Source: Acetobacter pomorum
GTDB lineage: Bacteria > Pseudomonadota > Alphaproteobacteria > Acetobacterales > Acetobacteraceae
Direction of reading: 5' to 3'
DNA length: 64,000 nt
Assembly: GCF_002738225.1 (NCBI RefSeq)
Contig: NZ_PEBQ01000093.1
Span: 1 to 64,000, forward strand
Shown here: positions 25,363 through 34,223 of the stretch, piece after piece
Numbering within the stretch: the first letter of the stretch is position 1
Layout of the letters: each line of letters starts with the position of its first letter
The notes under the pieces: generated by a model
Seen by the model: the letters and a program-made list of their open reading frames with translations, nothing else
Databases searched by the model: none
What the model was told of the DNA's origin: nothing
Made by a program: the position numbers and the translations under genes

Positions 25363-27105
25363 TTATACAGCTTCTTTGCGTTCTGCCGTGGCCTCGGCCT
25401 GCATGGTGTAGGTGCCTGTTGCCAGCACCTGCACCTGTAGCAGGCAAAGCCCCTGCAACCCTGCGGGAAGCGGCAGAACGGCGTGGCCGTTTGTCCAGCG
25501 TGCGCGCCGGGAAGCCCCCATAATATGCCAGCCTTGCAGATCATCGGTGTTCAGATGTGTGGTGATGGCGTGCACCGTGCCCGCAGAGGCCACGCTGATC
25601 TGCCCGATAGCCACACCCATAATGCGCCGGTCATCTACAAACGGGCCTTCTGCATCACACGGGCGGAATGTGCGGGAGACAAGATGCACATTTTCCAAAT
25701 CCTGCGCGGGCAGCATAAAGGTATAGGTATCTTTATTGTGCCGCAACGGGCGGATGGTGTGCCCATTTGCCAGAACCAGATGCAGGTTGGGCTGGCGAGA
25801 TGTTGCGGCAGGCTGCGCGGCCTGCTGCGCCGGATAAAGCGTGCTGCCACGTGTGGCCAGAGTGTGGAACAGAGGTTCTACAAACGCGCGGGAGGTTTCC
25901 AGCGTGGCGGCGGCATCCTGCGCCCAGTTTTTAACCGGGGCGCCAATGCGTGCCACGGCACCGGTTTGCGTAAAGCTGGCGCGGTTGCCGGTATCCAGAT
26001 AACTTTCTGTAAACGTGCCGTTGGCCATGATAACGGCATGGTCTTCGGTTTCAATGTGGTAGTAGTCGTAACTGGTAATGCTTTTGTCGTACACAATGGA
26101 TGTGCCGTTTACCAGCATGCGTGCAGGCACAAAACGGCCTTGCAGATACAGGCTGTGTTCTGGCGTAATCAGCAGGTCTGCTTCGGGCACGCCTGCGGCA
26201 ATGGCGTTGGCGCGCACACGCACGGGGTAGCCGGCCATATCATCTGGCTGATCCGGGTTGACGCGGGCCTGTGCCTTGCCCACCCATGTAACGGGGCGCG
26301 CGGTGGCCTGGCCATCTGCATCAAATGTCAGAACCTCTTGCCCCATCACCATGTTTTCCACCGCAACATCACCGTTGGGTGTGCGGATCATGCTGCCGGG
26401 TAAAAAGCAGATAAGGGCATCTGAGGCGCCGTTGGAATCATCATATATCTTGGTCTGGCCGTTTTTCATGTCAAACGGGTTGCCATCAATATAGATGGTG
26501 CGGGTGAGCACGTTGATGCCTGCAAGGCCCAAAAGCTGTGTGATTGGCCCGGTATCATCCTGAACGGTGGTGACACCATTGAAATAGTTGACACTGATAG
26601 GAACAGCAAGTGATCCACCCAGAAATTTCTGGTAGGGCAAATCCAGCACAAAATTGTCTGGCGGTGTGCTGGTGGCGTTGCCTTTGTCATCTACATAAGA
26701 GATGGGCAGGTTAAGCGTAACCGCAGCAAGGCCGGGCTGATCAATTTTAAGCACCCCACCCGCAGGCCCGATGGTAATGCCTGAAAGTGCTGAAACATCC
26801 AGAAGCTGGGTGGTGGATTCGTAAGTTCCGCCATCAATATTAATGGCTTTAAGAGCGGTTATGTTGGCCAGCCCGCCATCATTTATCAGGGTTGCGCCGT
26901 TGCGTACGCTTACGTAGGACAGCGCGCTTACGCCTGCAAGGCCGGACGTAAAATCCACCACCACCGGGTCATCTGCCGGGGTTTGTGCGTTGCGGGTAAC
27001 AATAATGCCAGACAGAGCCGAAATCTGGGCAAGGCTGGACAGGTCTCCACTACTGTAAATGGTGGCAACGCCTGCGTTAACCGAGATGAGTGCGGGGGAG
27101 GACAT
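25363..27105 (-). CDS. Hint-domain protein, 580 residues, in prophage cargo
   Basis: N-terminal ~225 residues contain repeated short strands (ISALSGIIV, VSALSYVSV, ITALKAINI, VSALSGITI), a repeat module unlike the other Hint paralogues. Hint starts at Cys233 (CFLPGSMIRTPNGDVAVE, GQEVLTF), with LLITPEHSLYLQG and HAVIMANGTFTESYLDTGN. Conserved C-terminal domain: NLHLVLANGHTIRPLR, HLVSRTFRPCD, GPFVDDRRIMGVAIG, RWTNGHAVLPLP. Strong AAGGAAAC ribosome site. Divergent from the dead recombinase at 27395 with a 289-bp AT-rich gap. Catalytic residues intact. Confidence 0.9.
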   Translation of the reverse strand: MSSPALISVNAGVATIYSSGDLSSLAQISALSGIIVTRNAQTPADDPVVVDFTSGLAGVSALSYVSVRNGATLINDGGLANITALKAINIDGGTYESTTQLLDVSALSGITIGPAGGVLKIDQPGLAAVTLNLPISYVDDKGNATSTPPDNFVLDLPYQKFLGGSLAVPISVNYFNGVTTVQDDTGPITQLLGLAGINVLTRTIYIDGNPFDMKNGQTKIYDDSNGASDALICFLPGSMIRTPNGDVAVENMVMGQEVLTFDADGQATARPVTWVGKAQARVNPDQPDDMAGYPVRVRANAIAAGVPEADLLITPEHSLYLQGRFVPARMLVNGTSIVYDKSITSYDYYHIETEDHAVIMANGTFTESYLDTGNRASFTQTGAVARIGAPVKNWAQDAAATLETSRAFVEPLFHTLATRGSTLYPAQQAAQPAATSRQPNLHLVLANGHTIRPLRHNKDTYTFMLPAQDLENVHLVSRTFRPCDAEGPFVDDRRIMGVAIGQISVASAGTVHAITTHLNTDDLQGWHIMGASRRARWTNGHAVLPLPAGLQGLCLLQVQVLATGTYTMQAEATAERKEAV

Positions 27106-27166
27106 TTTTGTTTCCTTACGAATCTGTCAGGAGACTTTAGAAATTATTTTCCAAGCTTTGTGTAAG

Positions 27167-27178
27167 GGAAACAGGACC
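27167..27178 (-). promoter_or_regulatory. Motif shared with another Hint upstream region
   Basis: GGAAACAGGACC, 62 bases upstream of the 580-residue Hint gene, identical to 21563-21574. It lies in the shared divergent region with the recombinase-like gene. Possible regulator site. Confidence 0.35.
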
Positions 27179-27394
27179 ATAATGGTTAGCAATTTTTATT
27201 TTCAAAAATAGTAAATTTATGAAAAATATCTTTTTATATAAACAGAACTTTTAAAATTAAAATTATGACATAAATGGAAATCCGTTTATTTTCCGCTCAG
27301 AATGTTTCTATGGCCGCAAAGGAATGGTATAGGGCGATTCTGAAAAGTTCATAAATCTTCAGAACATAATAAAATTTCATCTTATTGAGATAGA

Positions 27395-27976
27395 ATGAAT
27401 AATCTGCATGCGGAGAAAATTATGGTTGTGGGTTATATAAGTGCAGATTGCCCTTTTATTAGTAAAAAGGAACAGGTAAAAAAACTGGAAGAATTTGGAT
27501 GTAGTAGTATAATAGTAAAGAGTTTTGCAAAAACAGGTTTACCATTTGTGCAATTTGTTGCCCAGCTTAAGGCCGGGTCAACCATTGTTGTGGCGCGGAT
27601 GGACTGTATAGTCAGCAGTTGGCGGCATTTACGTAATATTATTATGCAGGTTCAGCAAAAAAACTGTACCCTCACCTCTCTGGATGAGCCTTGGGCCAAC
27701 ACCACAGCCGAGCGTGGCATACTGATGTTGGAAGTGCTGATTGGCATTGAAGATCTTGAAAAACGCTTTATACGCCACAGAATGTCTTGCGGGCGGCAAA
27801 AAGCCATATCTGCCTGGTGCCGCATAGGGCGCCCCAGAAAACTGACACAACAGCACTTTCAGGACATGGCGCAGGCGCGTGCCAAAGGGCTGACGCTGCG
27901 CGAAATTGCCCAGCAGCATAATGTAAGTATCAGCATGGTTTCACGCATATTGCAAAAACTTAAAGTGATATCATAA
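27395..27976 (+). CDS. Serine-recombinase homologue lacking its active site
   Basis: 193 residues, collinear with the intact recombinase at 1158. GYARVST becomes GYISADC: the catalytic Ser aligns to Asp, and the Arg before it is Ser. RLDRLARS becomes RMDCIVSS, losing two active-site Arg. The dimer region (LMLEVLIGIEDLEKRFIRHR) and the C-terminal HTH (LTLREIAQQHNVSISMVSRIL) are kept. The open frame is full length, so it is maintained rather than freshly broken. I infer a DNA-binding regulator, perhaps of the divergent Hint gene. Lower GC than its neighbours suggests transfer. Confidence 0.85.
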   Translation: MNNLHAEKIMVVGYISADCPFISKKEQVKKLEEFGCSSIIVKSFAKTGLPFVQFVAQLKAGSTIVVARMDCIVSSWRHLRNIIMQVQQKNCTLTSLDEPWANTTAERGILMLEVLIGIEDLEKRFIRHRMSCGRQKAISAWCRIGRPRKLTQQHFQDMAQARAKGLTLREIAQQHNVSISMVSRILQKLKVIS

Positions 27977-28054
27977 AAGTTTTACATCATTCCGCAGCGC
28001 AGCCCGTGTGCCAAAAAGCTGCGGAATGGCAATGCTTTTTAAAACTGCCTATTC

Positions 28055-29152
28055 TTACTTATAATTTTTACGCGGTCCATGAAAATCATGATGCCGGTAG
28101 GGAATGCTCTCCAATATTTGAACGCATAAAAGGCCCATTCTGTTTTTACCGCGCTCTGGCTCCAAAGGCAGGTGGGCGTGGCCGTCTGTCCAGCGGCCGG
28201 GCTGGCCATCATGCGGGTGCCATCCGGGCAGGTTTTTTTGCAAATGGGTAGAAATATTTTTGGGCTTTCTGTTTTCCTGCAAGGTAATGTTGCCCACGCG
28301 CACGCCCAGCCGCCGTTTGTCTTGCAGGTATGGGGCAAGAACATCCACCGGCCTGCTGGCGCGGGAGGAAAGATGCACATCATGCACATTGGGCGGCAGC
28401 ATAAACATGGCCAGATTATCCTGCTCCCGCGCTTTGCGGATAAGCTTGCCCGTATCTGTTATCAGGCTGAGCTCATGTTCATGCGTTATGGCATGAGATG
28501 TTGAAAATTTGCTTTGCAGCCCGCAGTGTTTTGCCCGGTCTAGCAGGCGGTGATACAGCGGGGCCACTACGGCGCGCTCTGTTACCACGGGCACATCTGT
28601 GCGGGTGTGCCAGTGCGTGTTGTTGGGGCATGGCGGCAGGGCGCTGGCCACCAAAAGGCCCTGGGCCACAATAATGGCCGGGGTTTGTGTTTGGATAGGG
28701 TAGGCCGTGTATTTTTGAAAACTGTGATCATAAAAAATGGAAACGCGGTTTGTAAGAAGGGCCGCGGGCACAAATTTGTTTTCAAAAAACAGGCATTGGT
28801 CGGGTGTAAGCAGCACATCCTGCGTGGGCAGGTTATCTGCAATGGCGTGTTTTATAATTCTTATGGGGTAGCCGGCCTCATCCTCTGGCTGGGTGGGCTG
28901 CACATTTACGTGCTGGGCGGCAACCTTGGTAATGGTGGCGCAAACCTCGGCCATTTCGGGGTCATACGTTATCAGCTTTTGCGTGGGTGTTAGGGTTTGA
29001 ACAGGCACATGGCCCGTTTGGGTATAAATGTCTGTGCCGTGCAAAACGCCCGGAAGGGAAGGGGAAGGTACATGCATCTCTCCCGTGGGGAGGGATGGCT
29101 CATCTGGTTTATGAATATCATGCACAAGCGCATGGCGGGGAAGCGCTGTCAT
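28055..29152 (-). CDS. Degenerate Hint protein without active site
   Basis: 365 residues from a strong AAGGAAGAA ribosome site. The N-terminal passenger is almost absent (~35 residues). The Hint fold can be traced, but CFLAGSMIATPNG becomes GVLHGTDIYTQTG (Cys to Gly), TAEHCLF becomes TPDQCLF (His to Gln) and the NH-x-VIMANG block becomes TPAIIVAQG (His to Pro). The conserved C-terminal domain is well kept (ELSLITDTGKLIRK, HLSSRASRPVDVLAPYLQD, GVRVGNITL, RWTDGHAHLPL). Convergent with the dead recombinase. The C-terminal domain seems to be what is retained. Confidence 0.85.
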   Translation of the reverse strand: MTALPRHALVHDIHKPDEPSLPTGEMHVPSPSLPGVLHGTDIYTQTGHVPVQTLTPTQKLITYDPEMAEVCATITKVAAQHVNVQPTQPEDEAGYPIRIIKHAIADNLPTQDVLLTPDQCLFFENKFVPAALLTNRVSIFYDHSFQKYTAYPIQTQTPAIIVAQGLLVASALPPCPNNTHWHTRTDVPVVTERAVVAPLYHRLLDRAKHCGLQSKFSTSHAITHEHELSLITDTGKLIRKAREQDNLAMFMLPPNVHDVHLSSRASRPVDVLAPYLQDKRRLGVRVGNITLQENRKPKNISTHLQKNLPGWHPHDGQPGRWTDGHAHLPLEPERGKNRMGLLCVQILESIPYRHHDFHGPRKNYK

Positions 29153-29775
29153 TTCTTCCTTCTGACTGACACAGGGGAAAGGTGTTTCCCTCACATGTGT
29201 TTCAAACTTAAATGCGTCCTGCCCCGCGAAAGGATAAGGGGCATTTAGAAACTTTTTTGCAATGCCTGTGCTGCATAGGGTGCAAACGTCCAAAGGCCCG
29301 TGCGCCCACCGCGTTTATCTGGCTTTGCTTGTCGCTATACTGACCAAGAAGCCAGATTTTGCCAAGTGGTAAAAAATAAATAAAGTGCGTGAGGTTTGGT
29401 GGATATAATTGGCAAGGCTATATAGATTCTCAATACTAAGTGTGAAAAGCATTAACAAACTGTTAAAATAAAAAACTATACTTATAATATTTTCTTTATT
29501 TAAGCGTTTGTTCTTGTTTTTCTGTTATTGTTTTGCAGTGTAAAAGATGTGGCAAAGCTAAAAACCCCAGAAATGTAAAGTTATAATGTAAGGCTAAAGG
29601 CTGAAAGTGGGATATTTTGATATGTGTGCATTTATTTAACAACAATAACTGTAAAACATGTTTGAGGCTTATTTACGTATGCAATTATATTATGGCTGTA
29701 ATGTATTTTTGGAGGGGATGGTTCTGTGCTTTCCTCCGCCCTGATGGCAGAGGAAAGCGAGATTTAACAAGGGTG
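29153..29775. other. AT-rich intergenic region
   Basis: 623 bases with no gene I can support. The right two-thirds (about 29370-29720) are strongly AT-rich, unlike the GC-rich chromosome, with scattered TTAAAATAAAA and TATAATATT tracts. It is typical of promoters or horizontally acquired DNA. Confidence 0.55.
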
Positions 29776-31119
29776 TTAGTAGATATCGAAGTCGTTATTG
29801 CCGGTGGAGGAAAACGCCATGCGGCGTTCTGTAAGATCCAGAATCCACGATGACATGTCAGACCGGGTGCGCGGCGGAAAAGGCAGCCGCTTGAAGATGG
29901 AGCGCATGGAGTAGAACTTTTTATACATCCACTGAATGCGGGCTTCCATTTCCTTGGGGGAGCAGTTCTTGGGCCAGATCTGGCAGATTTGGCCGGGCCA
30001 GCGGTCAATTTCTGGCGCGTTGATAATACGGCCTGCCTTTTCCATACGGTTAAACAGCGCCGTGCCCTTGGTGGGCGTAAGGATGTTGAAATACGCCGCA
30101 GGCACCTTGTGCTCCTCCAGAAAGGAGATGGTGGCGCGGTAGATATCGTGGTCTTCATCATCAAAACCGAAGATGAAGTTGAGCGAGTAGCTGATATCGC
30201 GCTGGCGCAGGTTTTCAAACATTTCGTGGTAGCGGCTGGCTTTGTTCCAGCCTTTGCGCATGCCGTCCAGAATATCCTTATCAATACTTTCAATACCGAT
30301 ATTCACGTGCATCACGCCGGATTTGCGCGCCAGATCCAGAAACTCCTTATCCAGGCACAGATTGGAGGACCACAGGGTGGACCAGCGAATGCCCAGCGGC
30401 ACCAGCCCTTCCATCAGTTCCATGGCGCGGCTTTTTTTGCCGCCAAAGTTGCTTTCACCAAAAAAGAAGTGGCTGCCACGGTTTTTGATGAGCTTAAGCT
30501 CATTCACCATTTCGTCCACCGGGCGCCAGCGGTAGCGGCCGCCAAGGTAGAACCGTTCGGAGCAGAAATCGCACACAAACGGGCACCCGCGGGAGGATTG
30601 CACAGCAAAGGTGCGGAAGGGGCCAAACTTTTTAAGGTCCAGCAGGTCATACCTTGGGGCGGGCAGGCCGTTCAGTTCCTTTAGCGGTGTGGCGCGGTAA
30701 ATGCTTTTCAGCCGGTTGGCGGCGGCATCATCCAGCATTTCCTTCCAGATGGGTTCGGCCTCACCCACGCCCACGGCATCTACGTGCTCGGCGGCTTCCT
30801 CGGCGTTAAAATACACATGGGGGCCACCCATAATCACCTTTACGCCGCGTTTACGAAATTCCTTGGCAATATCGTACGCGCGGTAGGAATGGAGCGTCCA
30901 GGCCGTAAGGGCCACAACATCCACCGGGGCATCAAAATCTATATCTTCAAGCTGTTCATCCAGCAGCGTTACTTTCCACTCTGGCGGGGTCAGGGCGGCA
31001 AGGTACGGCAGGGCAAGCGGCACCATCTGTCGGCGCTTGGTTTTAAACAGCGTTCGGTCCGTAGGGGCTTTATAATGCGTGGGCTGAATGATCAGAAGGC
31101 GTAGGTCATTTGCTGGCAT
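29776..31119 (-). CDS. B12-binding-type radical SAM protein
   Basis: 447 residues. The N-terminal ~130 residues form a Rossmann-like cobalamin-binding domain (LLIIQPTHYK, PLALPYLAALTPPEWKVTLLDEQ, VIMGGPHVYFNAEE, VGVGEAEPIW). The radical SAM domain follows with CPFVCDFC (Cx3Cx2C, Fe-S and SAM binding), FGESNFGG and GIESIDKDILDGMRKG. The C-terminal ~90 residues carry basic/aromatic segments. Such enzymes methylate or remodel lipids, hopanoids or natural products; the substrate cannot be told. It lies in the prophage cargo, convergent region AT-rich. No clear ribosome site at ATG 31119, so the start is uncertain. Confidence 0.9.
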   Translation of the reverse strand: MPANDLRLLIIQPTHYKAPTDRTLFKTKRRQMVPLALPYLAALTPPEWKVTLLDEQLEDIDFDAPVDVVALTAWTLHSYRAYDIAKEFRKRGVKVIMGGPHVYFNAEEAAEHVDAVGVGEAEPIWKEMLDDAAANRLKSIYRATPLKELNGLPAPRYDLLDLKKFGPFRTFAVQSSRGCPFVCDFCSERFYLGGRYRWRPVDEMVNELKLIKNRGSHFFFGESNFGGKKSRAMELMEGLVPLGIRWSTLWSSNLCLDKEFLDLARKSGVMHVNIGIESIDKDILDGMRKGWNKASRYHEMFENLRQRDISYSLNFIFGFDDEDHDIYRATISFLEEHKVPAAYFNILTPTKGTALFNRMEKAGRIINAPEIDRWPGQICQIWPKNCSPKEMEARIQWMYKKFYSMRSIFKRLPFPPRTRSDMSSWILDLTERRMAFSSTGNNDFDIY

Positions 31120-31579
31120 GTGGGTATCAGGATCTGCTGGATTAAAAGAAAAAACGGGCAGATGGTGCCCCTTTGTTACAGAATATACATAAGCAGGGGT
31201 GGGGGGCTGTCCACCTCCGCTCAAGCATGGCGGATGTGTGCACACCGTAGCCAATTGCCGCCCCTAAGCTGGCCTGCGGGGTGGCGGTAGGGTGTGGTGT
31301 ACCCCGTAATAACAGGGATGCACACAGGGCATGGATTTGGCATATCCATGCGTGCGCTGCAATGCGGCGGGGCCGGGCTTTTGGCATGGCACCCATGCTG
31401 GCATGTTGGGGCCGTGGGGCGTGCTTTTTGCGGGGTGCGTGGCGGATGTGGCGGCCAAGGCAAGGGGCTTGCGTGTAAAACCTGCGTGTAGGGCGCAATG
31501 CAGGATATACGAAGCAGGCGGCGGTGCAGAATATACGTAAGGGCAGGGGCGTAATGGGCTGGCGGCGTAAAGGGGCGGG
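31120..31579. other. Divergent intergenic region with three short direct repeats
   Basis: 460 bases between the divergent radical SAM and acyltransferase genes. Copies of CAGAATATACATAAGCAGGGG-like repeats at 31179-31199, 31501-31518 and 31527-31549 (variant CAGGATATACGAAGCAGG and CAGAATATACGTAAGGGCAGG). Each holds ATATAC, which could be -10 elements. Also an inverted repeat GCATGGAT/ATCCATGC near 31330-31351. No gene supported. Confidence 0.5.
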
Positions 31580-33604
31580 ATGATTGGGTTTGGCTTTTTG
31601 CGGCCTGTTATGCAGGCTGCGGCGCGGGGCATGGCGTGGGTGTGGCCCGGCAGCGCCGCCCAGCTTGCTGCCCGGCCCCATGGCGGGTGGCGGGCAGATA
31701 TAGATGGCCTGCGCGCGCTGGCTGTGGTGGGGGTGGTGGTGTACCACGTTTTTCCCGCCGTGTTGGCCGGTGGGTTTGGCGGGGTGGATGCGTTTTTTGT
31801 CATCTCCGGCTTTTTAATCAGCAGGCATCTGGTGGCGCATTTTGGGGCGGGGCGGTTTTCTGTGGCCTCGTTTTTGGCCCGGCGCGTGCGCAGGCTGGCC
31901 CCCGCACTGCTGGTGGTGCTGGCCGCAACATTGCTGGCCGGGTGGTTCACCCTGCTGCCCACCGAATTTGCCGCCGTGGGGGCAGATGCCGCAGCGGGTG
32001 CGGCATCCCTCGCCAATCTGCAGATGTGGCACGCACAAGGGTATTTTGACCGCGCAGCCGTGCTTAAGCCCCTGCTGCATTTATGGTCTTTGGGGGTGGA
32101 GGAGCAGTTCTATCTGCTGTGGCCATTGGTGCTGGCACTTGGCTTTGCCGCGCGGGTGCGTGCGGGTGTGCTGGTGGGGGCCACGGGGGTGGCATGCTTT
32201 ATATATAGTCTGGCGTGCAGCATGTGGTGGCCGGGAGCGGGGTTTTATTCTCCGCTTAGCCGGGGGTGGGAGTTTATGCTGGGGGCGGGCCTTGCCGTGC
32301 ATGGCGTGGGGCGTAGCACAGCAGATGCAGGCGCGGTGCGGCAGGGGGCGGCGGCATTGGGTTTGGCCTGCGTGCTGGCCGGGTTTGTGGTGCTGCGGCC
32401 GGGCATGGGCTTTCCCGCCCCTTGGGCGCTGTTGCCCGCCGGGGGCACGGCGTTGCTGATTTGGGCCGGGGCGGGCGCGTGGGTAAACCGGCATGTGCTG
32501 GCCGCGCGGCCCGTGCGGGCGGTGGGGCTTGTCAGCTACCCGCTGTATCTGTGGCACTGGCCGCTGGTTTCGTGGTTTCATATCGTGCGCGGGGTGGGGG
32601 TTATCCACAACCGCGCGGGGTTTGCGCTTATAGGCACAGCACTGGCGCTGGCGTGGCTGACAACCAAAGGTGTGGAAAACCCGCTGCGTGGCGGGCACTT
32701 TCGGCGTGGCAAAACGGCAGCACTTGTAGGCGGGCTGGCAGCCATAGGCGTGGCGGGGCTGGCTACATGGCACAATGCCGGCTGGCCGGGGCGGTTTGCG
32801 CATACCGCTGCGGGCACGGATCTTTCCGCCATCAATCTGGCGGTGCGCGATGGCATTTTTGCCCCCACGCCACATATGCACATTACGCACGAAGGTGGGC
32901 TGACAGTGGCCACCATAGGCCACGCGGGCCAGCCGGTGCTGTTTACGGGGGATAGCCTGCTGTTTCAGTGGGCGCCAAGGGTGGAGGCCCTGTTGCAGCA
33001 GGGGCGGCTGAAGCACACGGTTATTTTTGTGGCAGGCCCCAGTTGCAGCCCCTTTGCGGGCGAGGTTTATGAAAAATCCTTTACATATTGCCAAAATATG
33101 CAAAGCGTGCAGCGGGGCATCATACAGCGGCAGAAGGTGCAGGCCGTGGTTGTGGGGGCGTTCTGGCCGCGTGTGGTGCAGCACACACCGGGCACAATGG
33201 CACAAAAACAGGCGGATTTTGTGCGTGATTTACGCAGCCTTTCCGCCAACGGGGCGCGGCCTGTATGGCTGGTGCTGCCCACCCCGGTAGATGCGCGCTT
33301 CAGCCCCGACAGGTTGGTAACACGCAGCCTGATGCATATTGCCATTAACACCCCCTTGCTGGAGCAGGGCATTCCGGCTGAACAGCTACGGCAGGATATG
33401 GCGGCGGAAACAGCCTTTTTGCGGCAGGTGGCTGCGCAGGCCGGGGCCAGCGTGTTGGATGCGTGGCCCGATATTTGTGGCACCGGCCCCACCTGTGCGG
33501 TCATCACCCCGCCAGCCACCCCAAAATATGCCGATGACAAGCATTTAAGGCCCGGTTTTGTAAGCCAGCACGCCACGTTTTTAGATAACGTGCTGGCCCG
33601 TTAG
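31580..33604 (+). CDS. OafA-type acyltransferase with SGNH domain
   Basis: 674 residues. N-terminal acyltransferase-3 membrane domain: R-x-DIDGLRALAVVGVVVYH, FFVISGFLIS, LLHLWSLGVEEQFYLLWPLVL and about ten membrane helices. The C-terminal periplasmic SGNH domain has block I FTGDSLLFQWAPRVE and the DDKHLRP catalytic Asp-x-x-His. Such proteins O-acetylate lipopolysaccharide or exopolysaccharide, and phages often carry them for serotype conversion. Usual family length. It lies in the cargo between the early and late phage modules. Confidence 0.93.
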   Translation: MIGFGFLRPVMQAAARGMAWVWPGSAAQLAARPHGGWRADIDGLRALAVVGVVVYHVFPAVLAGGFGGVDAFFVISGFLISRHLVAHFGAGRFSVASFLARRVRRLAPALLVVLAATLLAGWFTLLPTEFAAVGADAAAGAASLANLQMWHAQGYFDRAAVLKPLLHLWSLGVEEQFYLLWPLVLALGFAARVRAGVLVGATGVACFIYSLACSMWWPGAGFYSPLSRGWEFMLGAGLAVHGVGRSTADAGAVRQGAAALGLACVLAGFVVLRPGMGFPAPWALLPAGGTALLIWAGAGAWVNRHVLAARPVRAVGLVSYPLYLWHWPLVSWFHIVRGVGVIHNRAGFALIGTALALAWLTTKGVENPLRGGHFRRGKTAALVGGLAAIGVAGLATWHNAGWPGRFAHTAAGTDLSAINLAVRDGIFAPTPHMHITHEGGLTVATIGHAGQPVLFTGDSLLFQWAPRVEALLQQGRLKHTVIFVAGPSCSPFAGEVYEKSFTYCQNMQSVQRGIIQRQKVQAVVVGAFWPRVVQHTPGTMAQKQADFVRDLRSLSANGARPVWLVLPTPVDARFSPDRLVTRSLMHIAINTPLLEQGIPAEQLRQDMAAETAFLRQVAAQAGASVLDAWPDICGTGPTCAVITPPATPKYADDKHLRPGFVSQHATFLDNVLAR

Positions 33605-33611
33605 CCCGCGT

Positions 33612-34223
33612 TTAGGAGGCGTTCCACCCCAGCCAGAAATCTGGGGCATCATCCCACCTGTTCAATATGGGGGAAAGATGCCTGCGGGCCTGAAAACAGC
33701 CCATGGCAAAGCCGGTTGTGCCATCGCACGGGTTGGTGCGGTGGTGCAGCGCACCCTGCATCCAAAACAGGGCGCCACGTTTGCGCTCACCACTTAGCCC
33801 GGCAATCCAGCGGTTCCAGACGCGGCGGGCATTCTGCCCTTCATGATACGCAGTCATATCCTGTGCGGGGGTCAGTTGCGGTATGTCTGCCTGTGTGGTG
33901 GCGGTGGCCTGTGTTTGCAAACCCGGCGGAGGGGGTGGCGCCGTGTTAAGCGCATAGGGCACACCCGGCGGCCTGTGCCCGGGGGGTGGTTCCAGCGGCA
34001 CGGGGCCTGCCAGCAGCAGCATGGCAAAGCCCGCAGCCGCAATGCCCACAAGGCTTATAAGCCCAAAACGTATGGCGCGTGTTTCATCCGTGGTGTGGGA
34101 GACAGGCTCTGCCGAAACGGCGCGCAGGGCTTTTTCTGCCTTTTTTTGGCATCTGGCGCTGCAATAGGGCGCATAGGTGGGGGTATGGTAGAGTCGGTCA
34201 CACCATGCACAAGCTTTGTCCAT
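33612..34223 (-). CDS. Zinc-ribbon membrane protein, unknown
   Basis: 203 residues. N-terminal CAWC ... CSARCQKKAEK looks like a small zinc ribbon. One membrane helix (FGLISLVGIAAAGFAMLLLAG), then a Pro-rich linker and a C-terminal domain YHEGQNARRVWNRWIAGLSGERKRGALFWMQGA ... PCDGTTGFAMGCFQARRHLS with two conserved-looking Cys. The last domain could be a periplasmic enzyme-like fold; I cannot name it. The stop is 8 bases from the acyltransferase stop, convergent. Start at 34223 is preferred; GTG 34262 is possible. Confidence 0.65.
   Translation of the reverse strand: MDKACAWCDRLYHTPTYAPYCSARCQKKAEKALRAVSAEPVSHTTDETRAIRFGLISLVGIAAAGFAMLLLAGPVPLEPPPGHRPPGVPYALNTAPPPPPGLQTQATATTQADIPQLTPAQDMTAYHEGQNARRVWNRWIAGLSGERKRGALFWMQGALHHRTNPCDGTTGFAMGCFQARRHLSPILNRWDDAPDFWLGWNAS

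Noticed and set aside
32081..33205. 374-residue minus-strand open frame
   Set aside because: Antisense to the acyltransferase SGNH half; composition typical of shadow frames.
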